DNA of 64,000 nucleotides, from NCBI RefSeq assembly GCF_023159225.1, contig NC_063166.1:71798575-71862574 (forward strand), read 5' to 3'. Position 1 is the stretch's first letter; every line of letters starts with the position of its first letter. This DNA comes from Perognathus longimembris pacificus (Eukaryota > Chordata > Mammalia > Rodentia > Heteromyidae). Under the pieces are notes generated by a model. That model had not been told where the DNA came from. It was given only the letters and a program-made list of their open reading frames with translations, and searched no databases. The translations under genes were made by a program, and so were the position numbers. This document shows, in pieces, positions 23,301-34,965 of the stretch.

Positions 23301-24550
23301 ACACACACGCATGCACGCACGTGCTACAAGATCAAAGCAATGACTCCAAAATACATGGGGCTCTTGGCTCCTTTGGCTTCACCAGCTATTAATGCTCAGT
23401 TATTAGGTTGAAGAGGGTGTGGACAGTTATGGTTAAAGATCCACTAGTTAGAGATGATCAGCATCCTGCATGGTCCAGCCAGGAAGCACAAAGGTACACG
23501 GATCAGGCGTGGGGCTCTGGGGAGAGACCACATGGGCTCCGATCTCAGCACCTAGGTATGGCTTTGGAAAGACCTCTCACTCCCTGTGTGCCTCAGTTCC
23601 TCCTTGGGTTAACTGGAATCCTGATACCTACACAGAAGGATCAACAGGTCTGAAGGAAGCCCTCCTCCAACCCAGTTCCCAGCCCAGAGGCAGGTCCCCA
23701 AATATGGTGGCTCTGAGAGATCTTCAGTCTTTGATGTAGTCTTTAGGAGCAATGCTGGGACTGGACTGGGCGTGGGACAACCTGCGGAATGTGCTCAAGG
23801 GGAAGATGAGATTCTTTAAGGCACAGGTGAAAATTCTCACCTGCATACTCTCTCCCATCGATCCTGGGCCTGTCTGCCTCCCTTCACAGAGCAAAGCTTT
23901 TCTTGAGCACCTACTATGTGCTAGGCTTTGTGTCCGATGGGCTGCAGGCGCTGTGCTTCTGGATCTGTGAGCAGGAACCCGGATGTGAGGGCTCTGGACC
24001 ACCTTTCCTCCTGCCTTAGTTTCAAGGAGCAGCTTAACCCGGGGTACAAGGGCTCATCACAGGCAACGTCTCAGACTTGAGGACCAGGGTGGCGTGGGGT
24101 ACTGGTTAGGGATAGTTGTGTCAGAGCCCAGGTTCCCGCTCCCCGCATCTGCCTTGTGAAGCAGGAGTTGATGGCCCATTCCCTGCCTGTGTGTATTCTT
24201 CCTCCCAGCTCTGCCTGGCACCCTGCCCGAAGCCCAGGTCCACACCCTGGCTGCCCTCCTGGCACTTGGAAAACAAAGTATCCTGTACCCAGAGTTCTGG
24301 CCTTGGGAATGGAGCAGACCAGGCCCAGGATGCAAGAAGAAAGCTGAGCTCGGCCCCCAGTTATGTAAGGGTATCTTTGGAATCTGGCTCCTTTAGAATT
24401 GTGGTAGGAAAACTCCACCCAGACAAGCGGGAGTGAGGGACTGAACAGGAGGGTGACACACTCTACTCACCCCTAGGTCAGTCTGTATTTGGGGGGGGGG
24501 GGTGTTAGTTTATTTCTTCTATACTGTGGGTATCCGTCAATGTCTATGGG

Positions 24551-24657
24551 ACAAAGGAGAGGAGGAGGGGGAAAACAGGAGTGAGGAAGAAGGGGAGAGA
24601 AGGAGGGAAAGGGAAGGGGAAACAGGACAGGAAACAGGGAAAGAAAGAAAAAATAAT
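24551..24657 (+). repeat. Purine-rich (GGA/GAAA) tract
   Basis: About 105 bp is nearly all A/G on the + strand. It is the only long tract in the window with purines on the sense strand. Confidence 0.75.
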
Positions 24658-25033
24658 GACAAGATAAATGGGCAGAAATGCCTGGCAGAGCTCACCACGG
24701 GGCCTCAAGTCACGTGACTAAATATTTACCACGTCGTTCAGCCCCCAGCTATGGGAAAACAAATCAGCCACCTCTGGAACTTACCGTTTTTCTCCTGGTT
24801 GCGTGGTAGTAGAAAGGAAGCAGGTGGAATTGATGGAAGAAATTCAACTGGAAACATTTCAACATGTCCTTGGTGTAAAAATTAGGTATGACAGATTTGA
24901 CATTTCTTTGTGGGTTTTTTTTTTCCCCAGCCACACTTTCCAAGTCCACTGTGATTTACAACCTGAGCACACGTTTACATGCATCACTTGTATTTCAAGT
25001 GCTCCATGGCCCCCTGCAGAGCCTTTGGGGGAC

Positions 25034-25035
<2 letters not shown>

Positions 25036-25091
<56 letters not shown>

Positions 25092-25095
25092 TGTG
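25036..25095 (+). repeat. (GT)n microsatellite
   Basis: About 29 GT units with one TA interruption near the right end. Confidence 0.97.
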
Positions 25096-27765
25096 ATAAA
25101 GGTGACAGGCAGCCACCTGCTGAGGGCACTAGCTGAGAGTCCGGACGACTGATGGCTGGGATGGACAAAAGGGGGTCAGGCAACCGTCAGCTCACTTAAT
25201 GTTCAATGCTTCCTAAATGCCTGCTAAGCTCAGTGTGGGGATAGGCAGGGGTTTTTACAGGATGGGGGACAATTTTAGATCTCAGGAGCCTAGGCTTTGA
25301 TTTGGGGGAGGGGCTTGTCTAACTATAGACGTCAGACCTATGCCTAGTGTTCCTGTGCAATGCTTGGGTGTAGGGTCACAGGGTTTGAACATCTCAGGGA
25401 AATCCCAGGCACTGTTGCTACTGCCCAGGTCAGTATCAAGGCTATGGAAGCCCAGGGGAGGTCTTTGAGCAGGAGAGACCCACGCTGGGGTTTGTGCTGT
25501 AGAATTCTATAGGTGGGCAGAATGTAGTCTCCTTTCCAGCGCTCTCCTGCCAGGCTAGGGGTCCCCCAAGCTCTGGGCTGTACCTCTATATCAGAAAGGT
25601 AATCAGGTGCCCAGTGATGTAGGCAGATGGTTCTCAGCACTGCAGCGGAAATAGAAACCCTGAGTCAGTGGTGGGGTTCAGAGAAGAATTTCCATGGTTC
25701 GGGGAAATTTGGCTGACTGTGGGTGAGCGGAGGCTCAGGCGCTGGGGGGGTGTCTGTGGCCCCCAGCGCAGTGTAACTTGTCCAGGCTTGAACCTTCCTC
25801 TCTGGTTGAACACCTCTGACAGATTACTAACAACCTTTTGCGTAAGAAATTTTCCCTACATGTTGCTTAATATCTCAGTTTTGGGGTGTCAGGAACTGGG
25901 GGATAACTGGGTGGTTTGGGCTCTGGTTACAGTCTTAGCCAGTATCAGCTAATGTCATCTGCTAGATCAGCTTCTAAGATGGCTGCCTCTGGCAGGACGC
26001 CTCAGTCTCTCACTCTGGGTCTCCCCATGGAACATTGTGAAGTTTTCCCACAATGGCAGCAGGCCTTGCCCAAGGAGTGACCAAAGATGGAAGTCAGAAA
26101 TGTCTCTTTCGATTTAGTCTTGGAAGTCACCTTGCATCTCATTAGTGACACCCATGAGCACCTCTCCGTGGAGGAAGGCACTGCCCAGGGGGTGGGTCCT
26201 GGGAGGTTGGCAGGACTTGGGCTGGATCCCCAGAGATGCTTGCTGCCCAGATCTTATTGTCTTGGATCAACCCCAAGACTGGGCCCCACCTTCCTGAGGG
26301 AAGCCTGGGGGTTGCAAGGGGAGGCAGGTGAGAGCCGGCAAGCTGGACAATACCTTTCAACCAGGCACTGTGGCCAGCCATCCCTTCACTGTGGTGTTCT
26401 CAGAGAGTCCCATTTAACGGATGGGGGAAAAACGGAGACTCTCCCATCTGATCCCAGAAGAGGTACGGATTCCTCGCCCCTAGGCTTGTGTTTTCATGCT
26501 TGGCCATATACTTTGGTGATCTCTTTGTAAGGTAGAAGTTCATATGACAAAACTTAGACCAGTCCCTTGTCCCTGGGGCTCAGAGGCTGGTGTTGATGTT
26601 GGACTCTGAGTCCCCCCTACCCCAACATTTCATATCTCTGACACTCAAAACCATGAGGTCAGCCTTTGGCTGTAGGATGCCAGTGCAGAATTCTCATGGC
26701 AGAGCAAGTTCAAGTGTGGCGGTGGCTGGGGCCTACCAGTGGAGTGGATGGGGACAGTATCCCCATATGTAAATAGCCCGTTCCAGAGCCTGCCTCCTTT
26801 CTGCCTGGGGCAAGGATGAAGTTGGGTTGTTCACTGGGCTGGTCTGTATGAACCCAGCCGACATGAGTGTGTGTCATCACCAGCTCTGGCTGCTGAAACC
26901 TCTCTGCTCTCTGCCCCACACCTGGCCGAGCTGCAAGGACACAGAGCTTGAGGATGCTGGCATCCACAAGTGACCCCACCCCCACCCCCACCCCATGCTC
27001 AGGGCATGATCAGCCAGTGACTTTTTCAAGCACCACACTGAACTCTCTCCCCTCTGCCCTTTCCTGGGTGTCTCTGAGCCATGTAAGTTCCAGAAACCCT
27101 GGGACCTGCAAAATTCTGCCCCCAGGCTCTGCCTGCTCCTCTCTGATAAGAGAGTGGATTTTTCCACTTCCTGCAGCAGCGGTGCTCCCATTTCCCCTCT
27201 GCCCACCAGCCGCCCTGGTTTCTGCTCCTGCGCAGGCGGAAGGAAGCTGGGCGTCTTGGAGGAGTCACAGGCGGCTGTATGGCACCAGGGGAGGTGGTCT
27301 GTGGGGGGTGGGGGGGGACAGCAGACCTTCTTAGGAGGCAGACTCTCTGTCTGTGGTTTGACCAGGGAACTGAGTCTGTATCAGATGCAACAAAAGCAAA
27401 CACCAGCCAGCAAACAGGAAGCAGGGACCGGATACAAACACCAACGTGTCTGCAGCTGCAGCCTCTGGCATTTGGTTACAGGAGGTCTTTCTGCTCTGGG
27501 CAGGAAGAGGGGAGAGGCCCCTGAGTTGTGGTAGGAGAGGTAGAGACTTGGGGTGACTCCATGAGTCTGTGTACCTTTCACTCCGTGACAGGTGAAGAGA
27601 TCAGCTCCATGCTGACTGTGTCCCACCTCCGACAAGCATTGGATTCTTGTCCTGTTTTGCCTAGAATCATGAGATCTTCTCGTGCTTGTGAATGGAGTCT
27701 GCGGTTTTAAAATTGTTCCGTTAGCTGAAAACCACCAAGTTTTTCTGTTAAAGGAGCAGTTTGGT

Positions 27766-28008
27766 TGCTGGATGCTGGTGGCTCCCACCTGTAATCCCAG
27801 CTACTCAGGAGGCTGAGGTCTGAGCATCATGGTTTGGAGCCAACCCGGGCAGACAAAACTAAGGGGACTCTTATCTAAAATTTACCAGCAGAATATCAGA
27901 AGGAGAGAATGTGGCTCAAGTGGTGCAACACCAATCTTTAGTGAAAAAGCTGAGAGAATGAGAGGCCCTGAGTTCAAGCCCAGTACCAGCACACAAAAAT
28001 AAAAAGCA
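27766..28008 (+). mobile_element. Family-2 SINE
   Basis: The head is ggatgctggtggctcccacc. The tail is diverged but ends gagttcaagcccagtaccag and an A-rich run. Confidence 0.87.
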
Positions 28009-28157
28009 AGCAGATAGACAGACAGATATTTTAGGCTGTGTGGTCCATGCAGTCTGTTTCGGGATCAGGCCCTGCAATTGGAGCCGCCCTGGTAATGCAC
28101 CATCTGACTTCCATGGAAGTCTCCTCTGCTGGTTTTCAGCACTTAAAGTAGGGATTA

Positions 28158-28242
28158 TTCTTTTTGTTTCTGATACGTGGGATTGAGCCCAGGGCTTTGC
28201 TCAAAGGTAAGTGCTCTATTACTTGAGCCATACAGCCAGCCT
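28158..28242 (-). mobile_element. ID-like monomer
   Basis: Antisense ID text: gggattgagcccagggcttt, then gtgctctattacttgagcca. It abuts a B1-like element. Confidence 0.65.
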
Positions 28243-28377
28243 TTTTTTTTTTTTCCCATTTGTTTCTTGGAGACAGGTTCTTCTTGCTCAGTAGTCCAGG
28301 CTGGCCTTGTACTCAAGGTCCTCCTAACCCAGCCTCCCAAGTGCTGATATTACAGCTGTGTGCCACCACAGCTGGCT
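28243..28377 (-). mobile_element. B1-like SINE
   Basis: An antisense 7SL-like element with a T-run at 28243. It contains gtccaggctggccttgtact and ends caccacagctggc. Confidence 0.8.
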
Positions 28378-28379
28378 TA

Positions 28380-28698
28380 AACTTACTCTCTTCTCCTCTG
28401 CTCTCCACTCCTCTTCCCCTCTCCTTTCCTTTCCCTTCCCCTATCCCTCCCTTCCTTTCCCTCCCTCTTCTCTCCATATCTCCCCTCTCCCTCCCTTCCC
28501 ATCTCTTTTCTTTCTTCCCATTCTTCCCCTTTTCTCCTCTCCTCCCTTTCATTCCCTGCCTCTCCCCTCCCCCCTCCTCTCCACCATCCCTTCCCTTCCC
28601 TTTTTTCCTCCCCTCCCTTCTCCTCCCCTCTTCGCCCCTCCCTTCCTCTCTTCTCTCCTCTCCTCCCTTCCTCCATTCTCTCCTCTCCATTCCTTTTG
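28380..28698 (+). repeat. Polypyrimidine tract (about 320 bp)
   Basis: It is almost wholly C/T on the + strand, with mixed TCCC, CTTCC and CTCC units. The long open frames here are artefacts of composition. Confidence 0.9.
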
Positions 28699-28787
28699 CT
28701 AATGTTTTCAGTTCTGGGATCGAACTCATGACCTCAGTACCCCACACCCCCACACAACTGCTCTGTCACTGAGTTAAACCCCCAGTC
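28699..28787 (-). mobile_element. ID-like fragment
   Basis: Antisense pattern gttctgggatcgaactcatg to ctgagttaaacccccagtcc. It is old. Confidence 0.5.
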
Positions 28788-29080
28788 CTCATCCAAGCCT
28801 TGCAAAAATAAGTGCCAGGCCATATATTGGCCTGTGGACTGCTGTTTACAAATGCCTGCACTATGTGCACGTATTAGCTCTCGTTATCTCTGTTTAACTT
28901 CCTTCCCCACACAGGAAGCTCAGCTTCATGACACAGCCTGTAGAGGCTGTCATCCTGGGAAAGGTTTGCCGTCTACTGAAACTGAAAAATTCGCCTTGTA
29001 AAGGTAGTGCACACATATTTTTAAATGCTTATAAAATATCGGCAACCATAAAATAAAAGTGACAGATAATCACAGTTAAT

Positions 29081-29294
29081 TCCTTCCTTCCTTCCTTCCT
29101 TCCTTCCTTCCTTCCTTCCTTCCTTCCTTCCTTCCTTCCTTCCTTCCTTCCTTCCTTCCTTCCTTCCTTCCTTCCTTCCTTCCTCCTCCTCCTCCTCCTC
29201 CTCCTCTCCTCCTCCTCCTCCTCCTCCTCCTCCTCCTCCTCCTCCTCCTCCTCCTCCTCCTCCTCCTCCTCCTCTTCCTCCTCCTCCTCCTCCT
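29081..29294 (+). repeat. Compound (TTCC)n-(TCC)n microsatellite
   Basis: About 25 TTCC units (29081-29182) run directly into about 37 TCC units with few interruptions. It is a 214-bp pure pyrimidine block. Confidence 0.97.
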
Positions 29295-29309
29295 TTTCTT
29301 TCTTCTTTT

Positions 29310-29465
29310 TTTTGCCAGTCCTGGGGCTTGCTCAAGGCTAGCACTCTACCACTTGAGCCACAGTGCTACTTTCAGCTTTTTCTGTTTATGTGGCATTGAG
29401 GAATAGAACCCAGGGCTTCATGCATGCCAGGCAAGCACTGGACAACTAAGCCACATTCCCAGGTT
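29310..29465 (-). mobile_element. Family-1 SINE with internal deletion
   Basis: It jumps from cagtcctggggcttg to ctcaaggctagcactctacc, losing about 40 bp of the right half. The left half has the older ctttttctgtttatgtggca variant. Confidence 0.85.
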
Positions 29466-29556
29466 CTTCATTTTTTTCCCAATAAAGAATATGTTGAATT
29501 AAAAAGTATGTGGAATGTGTTTTTCTTTTCCAGTTGAGATTCCATTAAACATTCGT

Positions 29557-29639
29557 GTGAGTGTGTGTGTGTGTGTGTGTGTCTGTCTGTCTGTCTGTGT
29601 CTGTGTGTGTGTGTCTGTCTGTCTGTCTGTGTCTGTGTT
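29557..29639 (+). repeat. Compound (GT)n/(CTGT)n microsatellite
   Basis: GT units alternate with two CTGT blocks in a repeated higher-order arrangement. Confidence 0.9.
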
Positions 29640-29860
29640 TGTCAGTCTTGAGGCTTGAACTTAAGGACTTCATGCTCTTGCTTGGCTTTTCTTCTGCCCA
29701 AGACTGGTGATCTATCACATGAGCCAGAGTTTTACTGCTTGATTTTTTTCTGGTTAATTGAAGATAAGATCTCATGGACTTTCCTGCATGAGGCTGACTT
29801 TGAACCCTGATTCAAAGATCTCAGCCTCCTGAATTAGTGCCCACCTTGAACCTCTAGTTT
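29640..29860 (-). mobile_element. Family-2 SINE, diverged
   Basis: It runs from gtcagtcttgaggcttgaac to gatctcagcctcctgaatta. The head end is degraded. The upstream microsatellite may derive from its A-tail. Confidence 0.78.
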
Positions 29861-29879
29861 TGATGCCTTCATTTTCTCA

Positions 29880-29972
29880 TATATATGTATATATGCATAT
29901 ACATATATAAGCATATACATATATGTATATATGTACGTATGTATATATATGTATGTATATATGTATATATTT
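29880..29972. repeat. AT-rich (ATATGT)n-like repeat
   Basis: Alternating purine-pyrimidine TATA/TGTA/CATA units, with strong local inverted symmetry (for example atacatatat with atatgtat). Confidence 0.85.
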
Positions 29973-29974
29973 CC

Positions 29975-30880
29975 TTAGGCCACTAAAAACTCATCAGACA
30001 CTCGCTTCAGAATATCCTGTTACTCTGATGTTCCAAAATTTATTGAACAAATGTGCAATTATTTAGATATTTGAGCTGAGTCCAAGATTGCTTGGTTAAA
30101 TGGTATGTATAAACAATATTGTTCTGAACATCCTTGTCTGTAAATCTCTGCCCTCTGATCTTTTCTTTAGGGCAAGTGTGCTGAAGATTTGTCAAATTGT
30201 TGTGCATCTGACTTATATCCTAATTGTTTTTTCATTCCTTGATTTTTTTCTCTCCTGTATGCAATGTGCAAGGTTTCCTATGTGATACCATCTTTCCTCA
30301 CACTGCCATTGGATCCAGGCAATCGCTGATCTACTTCCTGCTTATTATTACATCTAGAAGGTTCTTTTTCTGACCAACTTAAGGCAGACTGCCTCCTCCT
30401 TTCCCCAGAATTCCTTGGGGGCATGATAGTAATGTTGCCACCCCCATGTTCTTTGTGTTTGCATCTGCCTGTCTTATATTTGAACATTCCTCTATTTTTA
30501 GTCCTCTGTTATTTTGTTTGGGGTATATCTCTTGCAAGATTTTCTTTTTCTGCAACCTAGTCTCTACTGCTTCACGGGGTATGGAGTATTGCATTTATGC
30601 TGATGGCATGTGTGAGATTTGAGACCATCTTGGTTCATGCTTGGTGGCCTTTAGTTTTCTTTGTTATTTATGTTTATATTACTTATATATTAAGTATTGT
30701 ATATTTATATTGTATATTCACATTTATATTAGTTACTTTTCTTTATTAGTACCCTCGCTTTGTGGCGCCAATGAAGAGTGTGCTAATTTGTATTTGTCTT
30801 TTCCATCAATGACAAGGAAGGTACAAATCCCGATTTCTATTTCTCAGGTGGCTGGTAACCAGTTCATTTTTCTCAAATGT
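29975..30880. other. A/T-rich sequence of unknown origin
   Basis: It could be very old LINE sequence by base texture, but I see no diagnostic landmark and no gene. Confidence 0.35.
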
Positions 30881-31148
30881 GATCATTTCCCCAGCCAGGC
30901 AGGTGAAAGCTCAGGGGAGAACTGGCTGTAGCCAGTGTAACGCAGAGCTGAGACAGAGATGCGAGACACTGCATCCTTGGGGGAGACCAAAACCGAGAGC
31001 CAGGAGAACAGGCAGAGAGGGGGCTCAGGGAATGGGGGACAGTGGTCAGGTGGAGAGGGGTCCATGGGGCAAGGAAGCCAGAGGTAAGATTCAAAATGGA
31101 CAGGTGGGTGCTGGAAGAACTGCTCTTTTCCTAGACAATGGGAATGCA

Positions 31149-31344
31149 AATCTAGCTACGCAGGAGGCTGAAAGCTGGGGAGTGTGGTTCAAAGCCAGCC
31201 TAGGCAGGAAAGTCAGACTCTTATCTCCCATTAGCCACCAAAAAGCCAGAAACAGAGGTGTAGCTCAAGTGATAGAGTGCCAACCTTGAATGAAAAAGCC
31301 AAGGGAGAGCCTAAGACTTTGAGTTCAAGCCCCAGTATTAGATT

Positions 31345-31345
<1 letters not shown>
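31149..31345 (+). mobile_element. Family-2 SINE, 5'-truncated
   Basis: It begins at ctagctacgcaggaggctga, lacking the first part of the head. The tail ends at gttcaagccccagtatta, next to (AC)n. Confidence 0.85.

Positions 31346-31386
<41 letters not shown>
31346..31386 (+). repeat. (AC)n microsatellite
   Basis: About 20 units directly at the 3' end of a SINE. Confidence 0.97.
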
Positions 31387-31388
<2 letters not shown>

Positions 31389-31816
31389 CATCTGCTATTT
31401 TAGCACAGACACTTCACAATTGAAAAGTCAACAACAAACCCTTAGATATTATGACAACTGTGAAGCCATTCCAATGTTGATGTGTCTGCATCTCCTACCT
31501 GGATGGCTGAGGATATTTTTAATCTATAATTTGCCTGGAGACATGAAATAATTGAGCTCCTTAAAAAAAAAAAAAGATCTAGGAGAGCTAGGTGGACAGA
31601 GAGGTAGGTTGGGAGAGCAAGAGGAAGTCAGAAGGGAAGCCAGGGTATGGGAGGAAAGAATTGGAATGAGAGCAGGTACCTTGGAGAGCTCCCTTGATGA
31701 AGTGGCCTGGCTCCAAGGGGCAGAAGGGAGCTCAGGCCCCAGAGCCTGCAGTGTTGTTGCCAGGCAGGCGCTGGTGCTAGATAGAGAGTGCTGAAGACAG
31801 TCAGCTCACACATATA

Positions 31817-31950
31817 CCTCTCCTCCCTTTCTCTTTCCTCCTTTTCTTTCCACTCTTTCCTTTCCCCTCTCCTCCCCTTTCTCCCTTCACTTCTCTTTCC
31901 TTCTCTTCCTCTCCTCTCCCCTTTTTTCTTTCTTATCCATTTTTTCCCCC
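31817..31950 (+). repeat. Polypyrimidine tract
   Basis: About 130 bp is dominated by C/T, with TTTCC and CTCTCC units. Confidence 0.8.
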
Positions 31951-31954
31951 TTTG

Positions 31955-32730
31955 GTGGCAGTACTGAAAAATTGAACTTGGGTCTCCAAGTGTTCTACCA
32001 CTTGGGCTCCCAGCCCCCCGCCCAAGCCCCTATCTTTTCTGTGAATGAAGTGCAGCTTCCCCCACCCCCGACTCAACACCTAGAGTAGCAGATGCTCTGT
32101 CCCACTTCTGAGGTGAGGGTAGAGGCCCTGGCAGGCCTCATACGGTCCTGCAGGCACTGGATACTAACGAAGGGCCTGGACTATGTCATAGTAGCTCAAA
32201 GGTCCCCTCTGGCTTCCCCACAGCCACCTTAAGCATTTAGACTAGGAGAGACACAGGCAGATCTGTTTATAGCTGCACCCTGTCTGGTGCGCTCAGGCCA
32301 GTGCCAGCCTTGGGTTTCTGAGGAGGCTTCCTCAAGGCAGTGGCATGTAAACCAGGGCCTGGAGAGCCTGAGGAAGGGAAGTTGGGGAAGACAGACAGAT
32401 GAAACAGCTCTTGAGCAGGCCTAGAGGTGCATGACAAGAGTGAGGCCTGGGAGGCCGTGAGAAGAGGACACAGTGGTCAGGAGAGGTGGCAGATGGCAGA
32501 TCCTATAGCCCAAGAGAGGCCTGATGGGCCAGTAGCTTTCCCCTTACTCTTCCTTCCTGTAAGAAACACCTGTTGTGTACTGGGCGCCATCTTGGCACTG
32601 TGAACACTGTCATGGGGGGTGGGGGATGACACTGTGCTGACCTGCACAGAACTCGCAAGCTGGTGGAGAAAGGATCTTCCAGCAGAATGCTTGAGGACCC
32701 ACTGGGAGACCCAAGCTATCCTTCATCTAC
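31955..32730. other. Single-copy intronic sequence
   Basis: No supported feature apart from a possible L2-like bit near 32565. Confidence 0.45.
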
Positions 32731-33300
32731 CATGACATTCATTCCTTTTAAGCGGGCTCAGTGTAAGCCCTTGCCCGGTCTGTACGGCCATCACCACTAT
32801 CTTAATTCCAGCCACACTCCTCATCTCTAAAGGAAACTCAGGATTCTCTCACAGTCTCTTTGTTCTGCCTGTCTCAACCCCCAGTTGCTAGTGGCTGCCA
32901 CTCAGGTCTCTGTCTGTATGGATTTGCCTATTCTGGGAATTTAATGTAAATGAGGTCATATATCGCATGACCTTTCTGGTCTGATTTCCTTTGCATCATT
33001 CACGAGTGTTCAAGCATGGGTCAGTAATTCATCTCTTTTTCTTAGGGCAGTTGTATGGAATTTTGTTGGGACATTCATTAGTTGTTGGACACTTGGGGTT
33101 ATTATAAATTGTTGGGGTGTGGACATGCATATTCATTCCTCTTACATGTATGTGCCTAGGAGTGGAATTGCTGGGTCACATGATAACTTGATATTTGACC
33201 TTTGAACTTCCAGACTATTTTCCAAAGCAGCAGCACCACTTCATATTGGTACCAGCACTTTCCTCACATCCTCATCAGTGCACACAATCTTCTGACTCTT
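32730..33300 (-). mobile_element. Old L1 3'-end fragment
   Basis: Antisense order: ggccatcaccactatcttaa, tggatttgcctattctggga, aggagtggaattgctgggtc, and cttccagactattttccaaa then ttcctcacatcctcatcagt. Confidence 0.8.
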
Positions 33301-33319
33301 CCTCCTCCTCCTCCTCTTC

Positions 33320-33560
33320 TTCTTTTTTTTTTTTTAAATTTGTGCTGGTATTGGGGCTTAAACTCAGAATCTTGCACTCTTAGTTGGCCTTTTTGCTAGA
33401 GGTTGGCTACCCCTTGAGCTACAGCTCCATGTCTAGCTTTAGGTTGATTAGAGATACGAGTCTCACAGACTTTCTTGCCCAGGCTGGCTTTGAACTATGA
33501 TCCCTAGATCTCAGCCTCCTGAGTAGCTAGGATGACAAGTGTAAGTCACCGGCACTGGCT
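33320..33560 (-). mobile_element. Family-2 SINE
   Basis: It is preceded by a TCC/TTC-rich run and a T-run. It ends agtgtaagtcaccggcactg. Confidence 0.87.
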
Positions 33561-34861
33561 GACCCCTCCTCTTATGAATGGATGCTGGAGCACTGCTATC
33601 TGCAGGAGGAAAGAGAGGGGCTGGGCCTGAGCTATGACTCTGAGAGGAGGCCATGTCTTCCTGGGCCTTCCTCCGCCCTGGCTGAGTCATTGCCCGGAAC
33701 CCCAGTGAACTCCCTGGCAGAGGTGCAGGCCACGCCAGTCACTGGAGACAACCCCGAGAGGCTTGACTGCACCTCTTTCCCCAGCCCTGGGCCGCCTGGC
33801 TTCTTTGGAAGCCTCTATTTCTGGCTCTTTTCCACTCCAGGGAGGAGCAGTGGGGGGTGGAAAGGTTGAAATTTCTCAGTGGGGTGGTTTTGGGAGCACT
33901 GTGCAGTGAGAACCCAGGACCACTGTGACTTGGGGGCCAGGGAGGGGGATCCGGGCTGCTTTCTGTGAGTGTGGGGCCAAGGGCTGGGCCCCCTGCACCC
34001 CTTATGGCACCTCAAGGAGGGAAGAGAGGGCCAGTGTGGGTGGGATTTTTCATGGGCAGATGGGTGCTTGGGATCAGGCTGCGGTAGGCCTGCACAGAAG
34101 GAGACGCAATAGTAGGACACGCAGCGCTGGTGATGGAGCTGGGCTCAGAGCAGCCATGCATTTAGTATAGGACCCCAGGCCACAGGACCTCAAGCCATGT
34201 GGCCTCCAGGTCACGTGACCTCAGCCTCTGCACACCGTCTGCAAACTGTAATCGCAAGGTTGCCATGATCCCTGTTAGGATTCTTGCTTTTGAGGTCATG
34301 GGATGTTCTGGATCACCTAACTCGGTTGCAACCTTTCCATTCATTTTTTTTTTCTTTTGGGCCATCTTCCTGCAGCTTCTGTTTGGCACCAGGTCAGCAG
34401 AGTGATCAAGTGTACAGTCTGTGGAGGTGGCTGTGCCCCAGGCCTCCCATTCCCATTTCCTGTGCACACCCCGAGCCCCTGTTTCCCCATCTGTAAATTG
34501 TGCGGTAATCACAGGTAGCTCGAGAAGAGCAAGGGGGTCTCTCACCTTCCTAACTGGTTCCAGAGGACGAGCTGGTGTGGTGACATCAAGCATAGTGATT
34601 TCATTGCCCCTATGCTCAATGCACCAGCCATGCTGGGTCCTAGAGCGGACAGCCCAGGGCACTGGGCAGAAAGAGTGAGGAGCCAGGACAGGAGGGAAAC
34701 CATGTCAGCCCCGGGAGAGGACCCTGGAGTGGCCTTAAGACTCCCATGGTCGGGCTGCATGGAGGAGGGAGGCTGAGGGAGGGCCTTTGCTAGCTGTGTC
34801 ACATGGAAAATGGTCCCATAGTCTCTAGGGCAAGTAGCTCTGTGGGTAGTGAAGCAGATGC

Positions 34862-34965
34862 TCATACAATGCACCAGCTGGCTATGGTGGCCCACACCTT
34901 TCAATCCAGGGAAGATCGTGAGTTCGAGACCAGCCTCTGCACTATATAATGAGACTCTGCTTCAA
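34862..34965 (+). mobile_element. B1-like fragment
   Basis: ctggctatggtggcccacac, gtgagttcgagaccagcctc and atgagactctgcttcaacaa form a degraded 7SL-type element. An A/T-rich tail follows. Confidence 0.6.

Larger units (their letters stand above)
23340..27765. other. Mostly single-copy intronic region
   Basis: It contains a purine-rich patch (24551-24657), the 25036 (GT)n tract and G-homopolymers at 24490 and 27303-27318. I find no exon with splice borders. Confidence 0.5.

Noticed and set aside
28260..28772. Long Pro/Ser/Leu-rich and Glu/Arg/Gly-rich frames
   Set aside because: These are translations of a polypyrimidine tract and B1 sequence, not genes.
29021..29344. Gly-rich and Lys/Glu/Gly-rich frame
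   Set aside because: It reads through the (TTCC)n-(TCC)n microsatellite.
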